Assembly (NCBI GenBank): GCA_043798715.1
Contig: JAZDOK010000106.1
Coordinates: forward strand, 1-64,000
Direction: 5' to 3'
Origin: JAZDOK01 sp043798715
Lineage (GTDB): Bacteria > Vulcanimicrobiota > JAZDOK01
DNA: 64,000 nt
Shown here: positions 35,494 to 45,144 of the stretch, piece after piece
Layout: every line of letters starts with the position of its first letter
How positions within the stretch are numbered: the stretch's first letter is position 1
The notes under the pieces: model-generated
Told to the model about the DNA's origin: nothing
The model's database searches: none
The model's input: only the letters and a program-made list of their open reading frames with translations
Position numbers and translations under genes: made by a program

Positions 35494-36366
35494 TCATGAA
35501 CCTCCAAATTCCCTTTTAAAATCCTCCGCCTCTGAGGCGTTGATGGTCCCCTTTTCCAAAGCCAGGTCAAGAGTGAAACGTCCCAGCAGTCTGTAAAGCG
35601 GAAGAAATTCAGGGACTCTATCAAGCAGATCATTAATATGAATCTTCACGGATTGGATATCACCCCGGGAGACGGGCCCGGTCAGCGCCCGGACCGGCCC
35701 GTGAAGTCTGATGTTCGTAAGCGTGCCAAGGATGAGGGGGTAGAGGGCGCGAAGCGCCGTATCGCTTTCTATTCCGGCCTCTCCCATGATCTCGATGGCT
35801 GAGGAAATCAGTGCCACCAGGTAATTGGAAGCCACGCAGGCGGCCGCATGATACAATGGCTTCGACTCGGAGGGAATTATGAAGGGGGTTCCTCCCAGTT
35901 CTTCAGCCAGGCTGAACCCCAGGGGAACAGCCTCTTCATCGCCTTCGACTCCAAAATAGGTGCCGGAAAAATTGGTAATGGCCGATTCTCTGGAGGCAAA
36001 AGTCTGAAGAGGATGAAGTGAAAGGAGGCGAGCACCGGATTTTCGCGCCGCTGACATGACATCGGCCGGCAGAACCCCGGAACAGTGGATGAGGGTGACC
36101 GGCCCGCTCAGAGCACCCGACTCTGCCAGGCGGCGCGCCACCTCCCCGATAATGCCGTCCGGGGTTGTGATAAAGATGAGGCCGGCGCCAAGAGCCGCTT
36201 CCCGGATGGTTTCAAACGCCTGGCAGCCTATGAAGGACGCGGCGTCAGAGGTATGAGCAAAGTTTCTCCCGGCAATTCCGGAGATCGGATACCCCCTGTT
36301 TTTCAGAATAAAACCAATGGCTCCACCTACCCGGCCCGGCCCGATAATCGCGACGGTATCCTTCAC
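35494..36366 (-). CDS. Rossmann-fold DUF2520 protein, possible ketopantoate reductase
   Basis: 290 residues. N-terminal NAD(P)-binding fold with IIGPGRVGGAIG, then FITTPDGII and LIHCSGVLPAD, followed by an all-helical DUF2520 domain (PLYHAAACVASNYLVALI). The layout parallels 6-phosphogluconate dehydrogenase-like reductases such as PanE. No panE is seen and this gene is fused head-to-tail with panB, so reduction of ketopantoate is an attractive inference. The family has no firm assignment that I can cite; another 2-keto or 3-keto acid reductase is equally possible. Confidence 0.8.
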   Translation of the reverse strand: MKDTVAIIGPGRVGGAIGFILKNRGYPISGIAGRNFAHTSDAASFIGCQAFETIREAALGAGLIFITTPDGIIGEVARRLAESGALSGPVTLIHCSGVLPADVMSAARKSGARLLSLHPLQTFASRESAITNFSGTYFGVEGDEEAVPLGFSLAEELGGTPFIIPSESKPLYHAAACVASNYLVALISSAIEIMGEAGIESDTALRALYPLILGTLTNIRLHGPVRALTGPVSRGDIQSVKIHINDLLDRVPEFLPLYRLLGRFTLDLALEKGTINASEAEDFKREFGGS

Positions 36367-36378
36367 TCAGGGATCCTC

Positions 36379-37497
36379 CTATCTCGTCATGGCTTCGGCC
36401 GGTCTGAGTCGCGCCGCCTGGTATGCAGGAACAAGACCCGCAATAACACCTAAAAGCGCCGCTCCTGCCAATGAGATTATCAGGAGCCTAGGAGAAAGAT
36501 AAAAGAGGGTAATTCCCCTCCCCTGCAAGGCCCGATCGTAGATCCCGGTGAAGATGGCTCCGCTCAGAGCTCCCAGGATCCATCCCACTATTGAAATCAG
36601 GAAAGATTCAAGAACGAACTCTCCCATGATGTCGCTCTCGGAGGCCCCCAGAGCCTTCTTAAGAGCTATCTCGTTCCTTCGTTCAAAAATGGCTACCAGC
36701 ATGGAAATAAAAATGCACAATGCGCCCACCAGAGAGGCTAAAATGGCGCTCCCCACGGTTATGATGTTCCAGAGAGCCAGGCTCTCTTCCGCCTGTCTCT
36801 TCATTTCGTCCGGGGTGATTGTCTCGACGGCCGGAAGAATTCGATGAATTTCCTTTATCATGGCCCCGGGCTCCACCCCCGGAGGCATTTTGACCATGAT
36901 GCCGGTCAGGAGTGAAGGACGATGAAATACCTCCTGAGCCAGGGCCAGGGGCAAAAAAGCCATCCTGTCTTCTATGGAGCCCGTTCTCTCAAGGACGCCG
37001 GCCACCGGAAATTGGCGGTGACGCAGTTTGAGGCGCCTCCCCGGAGAAAGCCCGAGGCTCCTGGCTACCTCAAAGCCGATGAGGGCGGAATCGTCCCCCT
37101 TCCTGAGCCATCTTCCCGAAAGGAGCGGAGGGTTTTCACAAAAAGCGGCTGTTTCCTCGGGAGGAAGTCCGACGACGACTTCGGGAAATCCCAGATAAAA
37201 CATCTGGCGCTCCCGGAGCCTGGTGACCAGAAATGGAATGACGGCAGAAGAACTTCTTGTTTTTTTCAGAGCCGGGACACAGGATTCCGAAAGAATCCCC
37301 CCCCCGGCCCAGAAACTCACTTTCTCGCAGATAAAGACTTTCCCGGAAAAAAGTCGTTCCAGGTGCTGCCCCATGCTCCGGAATTTCTCGGCCATGGCAC
37401 CGATGGAGAGAACTGAAAAAATCCCAATGGCGAAACCGCAAATTGTAAGAAAAGTCCTCAATTTTCTGTGCACAAGCTGCGCCAATACCTCTTGCAT
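36379..37497 (-). CDS. ABC transporter permease, FtsX/MacB type
   Basis: 372 residues with the type VII ABC permease layout: one N-terminal TM helix (FLTICGFAIGIFSVLSIGAMA), a large periplasmic domain (about 45-240), and three C-terminal TM helices including EIALKKALGASESDIMGEF, the coupling segment. Its ATPase (LolD/MacB-like) is not adjacent, so export of a lipoprotein, peptide or envelope signal would depend on a partner elsewhere. The start has no clear ribosome site. Confidence 0.85.
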   Translation of the reverse strand: MQEVLAQLVHRKLRTFLTICGFAIGIFSVLSIGAMAEKFRSMGQHLERLFSGKVFICEKVSFWAGGGILSESCVPALKKTRSSSAVIPFLVTRLRERQMFYLGFPEVVVGLPPEETAAFCENPPLLSGRWLRKGDDSALIGFEVARSLGLSPGRRLKLRHRQFPVAGVLERTGSIEDRMAFLPLALAQEVFHRPSLLTGIMVKMPPGVEPGAMIKEIHRILPAVETITPDEMKRQAEESLALWNIITVGSAILASLVGALCIFISMLVAIFERRNEIALKKALGASESDIMGEFVLESFLISIVGWILGALSGAIFTGIYDRALQGRGITLFYLSPRLLIISLAGAALLGVIAGLVPAYQAARLRPAEAMTR

Positions 37498-37603
37498 AGC
37501 CGTTGTATCTTCGTTAATAGAAATAGATTATCCTCCGCCACCTTGAAACCGCCGCTCCGAAAAAAGGGAAAAGGGACTTTTCATCAAATAGAACCCACAG
37601 AGT

Positions 37604-39013
37604 ATGAAAGTTCTTTTCATCAACCCGCCCTACGAACATACAGTCGGCCGTTTTAAAAAACTGGCTCACCATGCCGAACCTCCGCTTGGCCTGGCCTATC
37701 TGGCCGGTTTTATCAGGAGTAAATTTCCTGAAGTTACCGTCGATATACTCGATGCCGCAGCTTTTGCCATGGATTTTGATGAGATTGTCTCCTTTATCAA
37801 AGGGGCCCGCCCGGATGTTCTGGCCCTGACCTCAGTGACGATGACCGCCAATTCGGTCAAAAAAATCGCCCGCACCGCCAGACAGATTCTGCCCGGGACG
37901 CTCTTCGTTGCAGGAGGAATCCATCCCACTGTCCTGCCGGATGAATTCTTCCCCGATGTGGATATATGCGTTCTGGGAGAAGGAGAATTCACCCTGGCGG
38001 ATATTTTGAAAGCACATTCAGACGGGACCGATTTTTCGGTAATTCCGGGAGTCGCCCTCTTACGGGATGGGCGATGCCTGATTACCGGCGAACGTCCCTT
38101 TATTGAAGATCTGGACAGCCTGCCCATGCCCGCCTGGAACCTTCTTCCCCTGGACCGGTATGTCTATCAATATCCGCACCGGACGTCCACCCGCCGCTTT
38201 GCCTCCGTATTCACCTCCCGCGGCTGTCCGCACAACTGCACCTTCTGCTGTTCAAAACACGTTTGGAAAAGAAAAGTCCGCTTTCGAAGCGTTGAAAACA
38301 TCATACGGGAAATCCGCGACTTAAGAGAGCGCTTTCAGGTCTCACTGATCCATTTTGCAGACGATACTTTCAGTCTTGACAGGGAGCGCACCATCGCCTT
38401 ACTTAAACGAATCATGGCGGAAAAGATTGACATCCGCTGGTCCTGCCTGACCCGTGTCGATGCGCTTGATGAGGAATTGCTTCTCCTGATGAAAAAATCC
38501 GGCTGCGCAGACCTTCAGATCGGAGTCGAAAGCGGGGACCCGGACATCCTGAAAAGCCTTGACAAAAAAATCACCCTGGAGCAGGTCAGAGAGACCTTCC
38601 GCCTGGTAAAAAAAACCGGGCTCCGCTGTAAAGGGACCTTCATGATCGGAAATCGAGGAGAGACTCCCGAGACCATCCGGAAGACCATAGCTCTGGCCCT
38701 GGAACTTAATCCGACTCTGGCCGCCATCGCCATCATGGTGCCGTTTCCGGGCACGGCCCTCTTTGATGAGTACCATGCCAAAAAACAGATTCTCACCTAT
38801 GACTGGGATAAATACCATGTCTATAAGGAGCCTGTCTTCTTCACCGAAACGCTGTCCCGCGAGGACATCATCGCTCTCTACAGGGAGGCCAACCGGCGTT
38901 TTTACTTAAGGCCCGGCAAAATCTTTTCCTATGCCCGGGACACCCTCCGTTCGGGGCGATATGATATTCTCATGCATTCCTTCTGGAACACGATGAACAA
39001 GATCTCTGGATGA
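37604..39013 (+). CDS. B12-binding-domain radical SAM enzyme
   Basis: 469 residues. The N-terminal cobalamin-binding-like fold begins MKVLFINPPYEHTVG and includes ALTSVTMTANSVKK and VAGGIHPTVLP. The radical SAM core has SRGCPHNCTFC with the iron-sulfur cysteines Cys208, Cys212 and Cys215, then FADDTFSLDR and LQIGVESGD. This is the class B-type architecture used in tetrapyrrole, hopanoid and natural-product methylation or cyclisation. No pathway neighbours are recognisable, so the substrate is unknown. Confidence 0.88.
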   Translation: MKVLFINPPYEHTVGRFKKLAHHAEPPLGLAYLAGFIRSKFPEVTVDILDAAAFAMDFDEIVSFIKGARPDVLALTSVTMTANSVKKIARTARQILPGTLFVAGGIHPTVLPDEFFPDVDICVLGEGEFTLADILKAHSDGTDFSVIPGVALLRDGRCLITGERPFIEDLDSLPMPAWNLLPLDRYVYQYPHRTSTRRFASVFTSRGCPHNCTFCCSKHVWKRKVRFRSVENIIREIRDLRERFQVSLIHFADDTFSLDRERTIALLKRIMAEKIDIRWSCLTRVDALDEELLLLMKKSGCADLQIGVESGDPDILKSLDKKITLEQVRETFRLVKKTGLRCKGTFMIGNRGETPETIRKTIALALELNPTLAAIAIMVPFPGTALFDEYHAKKQILTYDWDKYHVYKEPVFFTETLSREDIIALYREANRRFYLRPGKIFSYARDTLRSGRYDILMHSFWNTMNKISG

Positions 39014-39074
39014 GTGGGCGTAGGCCTTTCAGAGTATGGAAAAAAACATGTAAATGGTATATAATGATGATGCT

Positions 39075-39473
39075 ATGAAACGATATATTAAAATTATGCG
39101 TCCGGGACTATCGCTGATAGAACTCTTATTCGCTATGGCGATCCTCTCTTCATCCATTCTTGTCCTGATCGGCATCTTCCCGACGATCTTCTCGGAAATC
39201 AGGCAGGGCAAGAATATCCTGCTGGGGACCCAGATTGCGCAGATGAAGATGGAAGAGGCTCTAAGCCAGGGCTTCGACGCGGTAGCCTCCAGTTCCGGTA
39301 ACATTCCCAAGAACGCCCTCGTCAATGGGGTGATTTCGCGGGCCACTTTCAACTATTCGGTCGTCGTGAACACTATTTCCCCAAAGGTAAAAAAAATCAC
39401 GACGACGGTCTACGAGACGGCATCTCCACTCAAATATATCAAACTGGAAACCAAAATCTATAAAGGGCCGTAG
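39075..39473 (+). CDS. PilV/GspI-like minor prepilin (cassette A)
   Basis: A basic leader ending MRPG is followed by LSLIELLFAMAILSSSILVLIG, a prepilin N-terminus with Glu at +5. The remainder (IAQMKMEEALSQGFD, then beta strands) fits PilV-like minor pilins. Start uncertain: ATGs at 39054, 39075 and 39096 all lack a good ribosome site; 39075 gives a compact basic leader. It is the first gene of cassette A (V, W, X, X). Confidence 0.75.
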   Translation: MKRYIKIMRPGLSLIELLFAMAILSSSILVLIGIFPTIFSEIRQGKNILLGTQIAQMKMEEALSQGFDAVASSSGNIPKNALVNGVISRATFNYSVVVNTISPKVKKITTTVYETASPLKYIKLETKIYKGP

Positions 39474-39482
39474 AGGTGCACT

Positions 39483-40166
39483 ATGACAGGTAAAAAAGGA
39501 TCGAGCCTGATAGAAGTCCTCATGTACACCGCCATCTTCGGCCTTCTATTCACACTCATCTACCAGTTTTTCAACCTCGGCGTCGGTTACTTCACGGCAG
39601 CGAGGGCCAATATCGAGGTGCAGGGCGGCCTCCAGTCAGCGGCGCACCGCCTCGCCCGGGAACTGGCCGAATCAAATCTCGCCACGGTCCGATTTTACCC
39701 GACCGCTTCCTCTCCCTCCGGAACGCCCAGCGGAGTCGTCTTCGCCTCCCCCCGCTTTATGTCCACCAGTGCGACAACGCCGAACAAGCTCGTCTTCGAC
39801 ACCTCCTCTCCCAATCCCACCGGTAAACCCCTCTGGCACAAGTACCTGTGTTATTATCTGGATTCCGATCCGGTCAACCGGGGATATTATTGCCTGATCC
39901 GGAAGGAGAAGGATCTCCCCGGATCCGGCTATTCCCTCACTCCGATCGCCACAACCGACACCACCCTCACTTTCAAAAACAGCAGCAGCCTTCCCAAGGA
40001 AACGGTGGCCTCCAATCTGAAAGCGGGGGGATTTACCATCTATTATGTCGCCGGGAATCCAATAGCCGTAGGGAATCCCATCACGATCAATTTCCAGTTG
40101 GAGAGCCTATCGAAAGGTAAGCGAAACACTCTTGAAAGCCAGATCTATGTCAATGTATTCAATTGA
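39483..40166 (+). CDS. PilW/GspJ-like minor prepilin (cassette A)
   Basis: 227 residues. The leader MTGKKG precedes SSLIEVLMYTAIFGLLFTLIYQFF, a slightly atypical prepilin helix with Glu at +5. The following GGLQSAAHRLARELAESN helix and a long beta-rich domain are as in PilW. GGTG lies just upstream. It overlaps nothing but precedes the PilX-like gene by 34 bp. Confidence 0.8.
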   Translation: MTGKKGSSLIEVLMYTAIFGLLFTLIYQFFNLGVGYFTAARANIEVQGGLQSAAHRLARELAESNLATVRFYPTASSPSGTPSGVVFASPRFMSTSATTPNKLVFDTSSPNPTGKPLWHKYLCYYLDSDPVNRGYYCLIRKEKDLPGSGYSLTPIATTDTTLTFKNSSSLPKETVASNLKAGGFTIYYVAGNPIAVGNPITINFQLESLSKGKRNTLESQIYVNVFN

Positions 40167-40200
40167 AAACGGAACGGCTAAGCAGCCTGGAGGTTTTGCC

Positions 40201-41388
40201 ATGTATAGACGGGCTTTGAAACCACCGCGGGGGGGTATGGCTCTGGCCACGACCCTCATGGTTCTCTTCATCCTGGCGGTCATCGGTTTTGCGATCTGCG
40301 CCTTAAGCATCAGTAATCTCAGTCTGGTCAGCGGATACAAGAACTCCTCCATGGCCTACTACGCCGCACGGGCCGGAATAGCCGAGGCTTTCTACCGCAT
40401 TGACAACGACAACAACTACGGGACTTCTTCCGCCGACTCCTTTACCGAGACGCTCTCCAATACTCAGTCCTACCGGGTGAATTTTGTCTCCGGCCCATAC
40501 TATTCAGTCAACAACATGGCCGGCTCCGGGAGCGTCCATGACGGAGCCGGGGACAGCATTCCAAAGAAATTTGTGAGCGTAATCTCTTCCTCCACCGTCC
40601 GCGGGTCCACCGTCCGTCTTAGAGGCATCGGACGGCTGGGGATCCCGGGCGACGACTACGCCGTTTTCACCGACGACTTCGCAAACGCCTCCACGGTTAT
40701 CGGGGATATTCGCAACAACTACACTGGAACCGGCACCGGCATGTCATTCACCAGTCTTTCAGGCACGGCTACCACGATGGCCGGCCCCGGCACCATTTCC
40801 ATACAGAACGGGACCGGCACCTGTGTATACAACGCCCAGAGATATTCTGTCCCGGATTTGCAGGTGGCCAACCTCGTCTCGGCCGCCTCCTCAAGACCCG
40901 GTATTAATGTCTTTACGCCGGAGACCCTCCCCACTACCCTCGACGGCGCAACCTACCCCTATTCCTATGTCAATGGAGACGTCAACATAAACGAACTTAC
41001 CATAAGGAACGGCGCCACGCTCTTCATAAACGGCACCTTCACCGGCCGGCTTGCCCTTGCTCTTAACACTGTTGCGAGCCGTAATGCCATATTCAGTACG
41101 GGTTCATTCACGATCAACGGCTCCAGCGGCACGGACAGCTGTTCCATACTTACGGCCGGGTCCATTCGCTTCAACGGAGCCGCTACTCTTCGGGGATTCC
41201 TGTACTGCAACGGTTTTTATGATCAGAATGGAACTTCGGACTACCGCGGAAACATCATGGTGAGAAACGGCGGCTTAAACGCCGCCGGCACCGACGTGAC
41301 CTATGACCCTCAGTACATGGAAGCCCTGGGCCATTTTTTCCCGCCGGAGCTGGTTCGCTTCCGTCTTCTCACCATGGGGCAGATTTGA
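40201..41388 (+). CDS. PilX-like pilus assembly protein (cassette A, copy 1)
   Basis: 395 residues from the ATG that follows GGAGG by 7 nt. A prepilin-like hydrophobic helix (GMALATTLMVLFILAVIGFAIC) without Glu at +5 and a YYAARAGIAEAFYRI helix are typical of PilX. The long C-terminal region is rich in Gly/Ser/Thr/Asn and appears as beta repeats (a RNGATLFINGTF motif). It is closely similar to the next gene over its whole length, including a shared DPQYME ending, so the pair arose by tandem duplication. Likely a surface or minor-pilus component. Confidence 0.8.
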   Translation: MYRRALKPPRGGMALATTLMVLFILAVIGFAICALSISNLSLVSGYKNSSMAYYAARAGIAEAFYRIDNDNNYGTSSADSFTETLSNTQSYRVNFVSGPYYSVNNMAGSGSVHDGAGDSIPKKFVSVISSSTVRGSTVRLRGIGRLGIPGDDYAVFTDDFANASTVIGDIRNNYTGTGTGMSFTSLSGTATTMAGPGTISIQNGTGTCVYNAQRYSVPDLQVANLVSAASSRPGINVFTPETLPTTLDGATYPYSYVNGDVNINELTIRNGATLFINGTFTGRLALALNTVASRNAIFSTGSFTINGSSGTDSCSILTAGSIRFNGAATLRGFLYCNGFYDQNGTSDYRGNIMVRNGGLNAAGTDVTYDPQYMEALGHFFPPELVRFRLLTMGQI

Positions 41389-41448
41389 ATGCCCCTCAGC
41401 AACTTGAAAAGAGCCCTCTCTTATGGTATATTAAGCGGAGGGAACTCA

Positions 41449-42648
41449 ATGCAAATAAGGTTTTCTAAATCACCGCGCAGAGGCCTGGCCTTGGTAACGA
41501 CCCTGATGATTCTTTTCATCCTGGCGGTCATCGGTTTTGCCATCTGCGCCATCGCCGTTCAGAATATCAACCTGGTGAGCGGATACCGGAACTCTTCCTC
41601 GGCTTATTATGTCGCGCGGGCCGGAATAAACGAGGCCTTCTCCAGGATTGACAACGATAACAGTTACGGAACTTCCTCCGCTGGCTCTTTTACCGAGACG
41701 CTCTCCAACAGCGAGTCCTACACGGTTAATTTCGTATCCGGCTCCTTCTATTCAGTCAACAACCTCGCCGGCTCCGGGAGCGTTACCGATGGAAGCGGGG
41801 ACAGCCTCCCGAAGAAATTTGTGAGCGTCATCTCCTCCGCCACCGTCCGCGGGCGCACCGTCCGCCTTAAGGCCATCGGCCGGCTGGGATACCCTGGCGG
41901 CGACTACGCAATTTTCACCGACGATACCCTGAGCGGCGCCAATATTACCGGAGACGTGAGAAACAATTATAATGGCGGCGGTGTCGGAATATCCCTCACC
42001 ACCATCATGGGGACAGCCATGACCATGGCCGCCTACGGTTCCATTTCAATTTCAAACCCGGGCGGCTCGCAAGTCTATGGCGCCAACCGCTACCCGGTCC
42101 CTGATCTGCAGGTGGCCAGCACTGTCCTGGGCGCCGCGGGAAGCAACGGGGTTCATGTCTATACGCCGGCGACCCTCCCCGACCCCATCGACGGCGCCAC
42201 CGATCCCATCATCTATGTCAATGGAAACGTCACGGCCGGAGGCGGCGGCTTAACCATCAGGAACGGCGCCACTCTCTTCATAAACGGCTCCTTGACCATA
42301 AACGGGCGGCTTCAACTGGACACCACCGCCACCCCGAGCCGGAATGCCATTTTCTGCACCGGGAACTTCAGGGCCAACGGCTCCAGCGGTTCGGACAGTT
42401 GCTCCATACTTACCGGGGGTACCATCCGCTTCAACGGGTCGGCCGATCTCCGCGGATTCATGTACTGCAACGGATTCTTTGACCAGAATGGGAATTCCAG
42501 CTATATCGGTAACATCATGGTGAGAAATGGCGGTTTCTCAGGCGGAAACACCAGCGTGGTCTATGATCCCCAGTACATGGAGAACCTGGGCCAGTTTTTT
42601 CCGCCGGGAACGGCGCGTATGAGGATTTTAACCATGGGACAGATCTGA
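41449..42648 (+). CDS. PilX-like pilus assembly protein (cassette A, copy 2)
   Basis: 399 residues, ATG 7 nt after GGAGG. Same build as the preceding paralogue: hydrophobic N-terminal helix (LALVTTLMILFILAVIGFAI), YYVARAGINEAFSRIDNDN, then a repetitive beta-rich domain with RNGATLFINGSL and the terminal RILTMGQI-type motif shared with copy 1 (RLLTMGQI). Divergence is greatest in the central Gly-rich part. The gene is followed by a convergent AI-2E-family permease gene. Confidence 0.8.
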   Translation: MQIRFSKSPRRGLALVTTLMILFILAVIGFAICAIAVQNINLVSGYRNSSSAYYVARAGINEAFSRIDNDNSYGTSSAGSFTETLSNSESYTVNFVSGSFYSVNNLAGSGSVTDGSGDSLPKKFVSVISSATVRGRTVRLKAIGRLGYPGGDYAIFTDDTLSGANITGDVRNNYNGGGVGISLTTIMGTAMTMAAYGSISISNPGGSQVYGANRYPVPDLQVASTVLGAAGSNGVHVYTPATLPDPIDGATDPIIYVNGNVTAGGGGLTIRNGATLFINGSLTINGRLQLDTTATPSRNAIFCTGNFRANGSSGSDSCSILTGGTIRFNGSADLRGFMYCNGFFDQNGNSSYIGNIMVRNGGFSGGNTSVVYDPQYMENLGQFFPPGTARMRILTMGQI

Positions 42649-42668
42649 GAGAGCGATCTTAATCTCTC

Positions 42669-43808
42669 TCAGGAAGATGGGGCTTCCTTTTCAGGGCTTT
42701 CCTGCCTCAGATAGTAATTAACGATTACTTTCAGCATGGCCGCCGCGGGAACGGCCAGGAACATCCCCGTGAGCCCCATCAGCTCCGCCCCCACCATGAG
42801 AGAGAGGATGACCGCCAGCGGCGGCAGTCCGATGCTGTGACCCACCACGGTCGGAACTATTATCTTGCCCTCGGCCCAGTGGACGATCTGGAGGCTGACC
42901 AGCACCATCACCGCCACCAGGAACGGGTATTTGGAGAGAGCCAGGAAAAACGCCGGGATGTAGCTGATGGCCACGCCGACATAGGGGATGATATCGATTA
43001 TTCCGGAGAAAAAGCCTATCAGGAGGGCGTATTCAATCCCCCACAGAGAGAGCACGACGGTAACCGAAATTCCTATGATCAGGCAGACCAGAAGCTGCCC
43101 CCTGATATAGCGGCCCAAAACCCGATCCATCTCCAGGATCAGATGGAGCCCCTCTTCCCTTTTCGACGGTGGAATAATTGAGAGAAAGGCGCGCCGGTAT
43201 ATTTCGACATCCAGAAGCAGGTAAAATGTCAACAGCGGCACGATGAAGATAAAGGCGAGGGAGGTCATGACCTTCACGGCCATGGGAATGCCCCGCTGAA
43301 AGATGCTGAAACCGGCCCGCTTGATGTCCTCGGTAAAATTACCCAGGTTGAAATTGTGGGCAATGTAGTCTCTGGCGGCCCGGGGAAGGTATTTGGAAAA
43401 CCACTCTGAAAGGTTGGTAAAGGTCTTTTCCACCGCCTCTACCGTGAGGGGAAGGTTCTGGACGAAACGCTGGTACTCCTGGGAAATGAGGGGCATGACA
43501 TAGGAAAACATGACAAAAAGACCGGCAAAGACGATGATGTAGGATACCAGGATAGATATGATCCTGGGCAGGCCGTTTTTTATGAGAGGAATGCTCCGGC
43601 CGCCCGGCAGGATGAGAGTCAGGTTTTTTTTGCAGAAATAATTTACCATGGGCGCCAGGATATAGGCCATGAGAACGGAAACGGCAAAGAGGATGACCAC
43701 GTGCTGAATTTTTTCCAGGACCTTAATGCCGATGAATCCAAGAAAAATAAGCCCCAGAATATAGGCCGTTTTTGTTAATTTTCTGGACAGGTTATTGTCC
43801 TGTTGCAC
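42669..43808 (-). CDS. AI-2E transporter family (PerM-like) permease
   Basis: 379 residues with about seven to eight TM helices. A segment GFFSGIIDIIPYVGVAI and the GHSIGLPPLAVILSLMVGAELMG region near the C-terminus mark the AI-2E/PerM family. Members export autoinducers or exchange Na+/Li+ and protons. It lies between the two minor-pilin cassettes and is transcribed together with the second by strand; whether the link is functional is unknown. Confidence 0.88.
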   Translation of the reverse strand: MQQDNNLSRKLTKTAYILGLIFLGFIGIKVLEKIQHVVILFAVSVLMAYILAPMVNYFCKKNLTLILPGGRSIPLIKNGLPRIISILVSYIIVFAGLFVMFSYVMPLISQEYQRFVQNLPLTVEAVEKTFTNLSEWFSKYLPRAARDYIAHNFNLGNFTEDIKRAGFSIFQRGIPMAVKVMTSLAFIFIVPLLTFYLLLDVEIYRRAFLSIIPPSKREEGLHLILEMDRVLGRYIRGQLLVCLIIGISVTVVLSLWGIEYALLIGFFSGIIDIIPYVGVAISYIPAFFLALSKYPFLVAVMVLVSLQIVHWAEGKIIVPTVVGHSIGLPPLAVILSLMVGAELMGLTGMFLAVPAAAMLKVIVNYYLRQESPEKEAPSS

Positions 43809-43821
43809 TTAATCCTCCTGT

Positions 43822-44709
43822 TTATTTCTGGGGAATAACCATGATGTTTACCGCCTCTATTTCGTGCCCCCCCTTTTTTTGACCCGTTACGCTGACAATA
43901 TCGAAGAGCCTGATCTGGCCAAGCTGCATTATCTTCCCGGAACTCCTCTCCCTTATTAAAGTCCGCGCAGTGAGGCGGACCGTCACCAGGTCAGGTGGAT
44001 AAATTTGAATTATATAAAGCAGGCCCTGCCTGGCATCAATCTGATTGACCTTTCCCTCAAAAACTTTTATTCCACCCTCGTCCCGGGATTCGCCATCATC
44101 ATCCCCATTTTCCTTCTCATCCGGCGGAGCGATTGCGGTCATTGCATCTCCCTGAGGCGACGAAGGAGCGCCCATCAGCCCCGGAAGGCCCATGGAAGCG
44201 CCCGCAGAGCCTGGCTGAAGAAGCCCGCCTCCGCCCTGAAGAGGACCGGCAGGCGGCGCATTCCCGGAGCCGCTCAGTACCTCACCGATCACCGGAGAGA
44301 ACATCGGGGCCGGCTGGGTCATGAGGGCCGGGCCCGATCCCCCCGGCATGCCACCGGGTGAAAAAAGAGGACCAGGCTGGGGAAGGGCCCCTGAACGGCT
44401 CGCAGCCATGGTGGCCAGATCGCTCATCCTGTCGGAAAGGAGAGGTTCGTCATTAAGGGCACCGGGGACGTGGACGACAACCTGTTCCCCGCAGGTAAAA
44501 CTGTTAAGATTAGCCGGGAGACTCTGGCGGTAAAATTCAGCTTTGGGCAGGAATTTGACTTTCCTGAGATTTCCGTCCGCCTGCCGGATGACGACCATCT
44601 TCCCGCCGGAAAGAACCTCCTTAAGAGTGCCGGTGATCTGGGGTCCTCCAAAGGCCACCCCAAAAGAGAGGAGAAAAAGAACCCAGAAAAACCGAAGAGT
44701 CCACCTCAC
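43822..44709 (-). CDS. secreted protein with two small beta-barrel-like domains
   Basis: 295 residues starting at GTG overlapping the GspH-like stop (GTGA). A signal peptide (FFWVLFLLSFGVAFG) precedes a first module (GTLKEVLSGGKMVVIRQA ... GEQVVVHVPG). A Met/Pro/Gly-rich linker of about 90 residues follows, then a second module (FEGKVNQIDARQGLLYI ... DIVSVTGQKKGGHEIEAV) with the alternating pattern of DUF5666-like OB barrels. Function unknown; position at the end of the pilin cassette suggests an accessory of the pilus. Confidence 0.6.
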   Translation of the reverse strand: MRWTLRFFWVLFLLSFGVAFGGPQITGTLKEVLSGGKMVVIRQADGNLRKVKFLPKAEFYRQSLPANLNSFTCGEQVVVHVPGALNDEPLLSDRMSDLATMAASRSGALPQPGPLFSPGGMPGGSGPALMTQPAPMFSPVIGEVLSGSGNAPPAGPLQGGGGLLQPGSAGASMGLPGLMGAPSSPQGDAMTAIAPPDEKENGDDDGESRDEGGIKVFEGKVNQIDARQGLLYIIQIYPPDLVTVRLTARTLIRERSSGKIMQLGQIRLFDIVSVTGQKKGGHEIEAVNIMVIPQK

Positions 44710-45137
44710 CGGACCGTCACCATTCCGGTGGCCGCCGTCAACGAGACCGTCGCCGTTTTTCCGGTCTGCAGGCTGGTCAGGGTGGTATTGCCGCCTGCGC
44801 TCGCCACCCCGTTTGCTGAAAAGGTAATCGTATTGGCCAGAAGGGTCCAGGTAGCGGAGGAAGGGATCCCGATTCTTTTAAGAACCTGCCCGGATGCATT
44901 ACTGATGGCGTAACCCCTGGCATATCCCGGTGGATGAAAGGTGAAATCAACCGTGCTCCCGCCGGTGGCCACCCCTAACTGTCGAGCGTATTTGAGGTCG
45001 GAAGAAAGCTGGACGGCGGCCAGTCTCAATTCATTATTGGCCTGGCTGGCCCGAAACCTTGGGATGCCAATCATCAGCAGGGTGCCTAATATAGAGAGGA
45101 CTATGAGCATCTCAAGAAGAGAAAAGCCTCTTTTCAT
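44706..45137 (-). CDS. GspH/FimT-like minor pseudopilin (cassette B)
   Basis: About 143 residues from the ATG at 45137 (GGGATGAG upstream). MKRG|FSLLEMLIVLSILGTLLM is a canonical prepilin N-terminus, and NNELRLAAVQLSSDLKYARQLG is the GspH/FimT helix. A beta-sandwich C-terminal domain follows, ending in TVSLTAATGMVTVR. It lies between the proline-rich 133-aa protein and the two-barrel secreted protein, overlapping the latter by 4 nt. Confidence 0.85.
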   Translation of the reverse strand: MKRGFSLLEMLIVLSILGTLLMIGIPRFRASQANNELRLAAVQLSSDLKYARQLGVATGGSTVDFTFHPPGYARGYAISNASGQVLKRIGIPSSATWTLLANTITFSANGVASAGGNTTLTSLQTGKTATVSLTAATGMVTVR

Positions 45138-45144
45138 AATTTTC

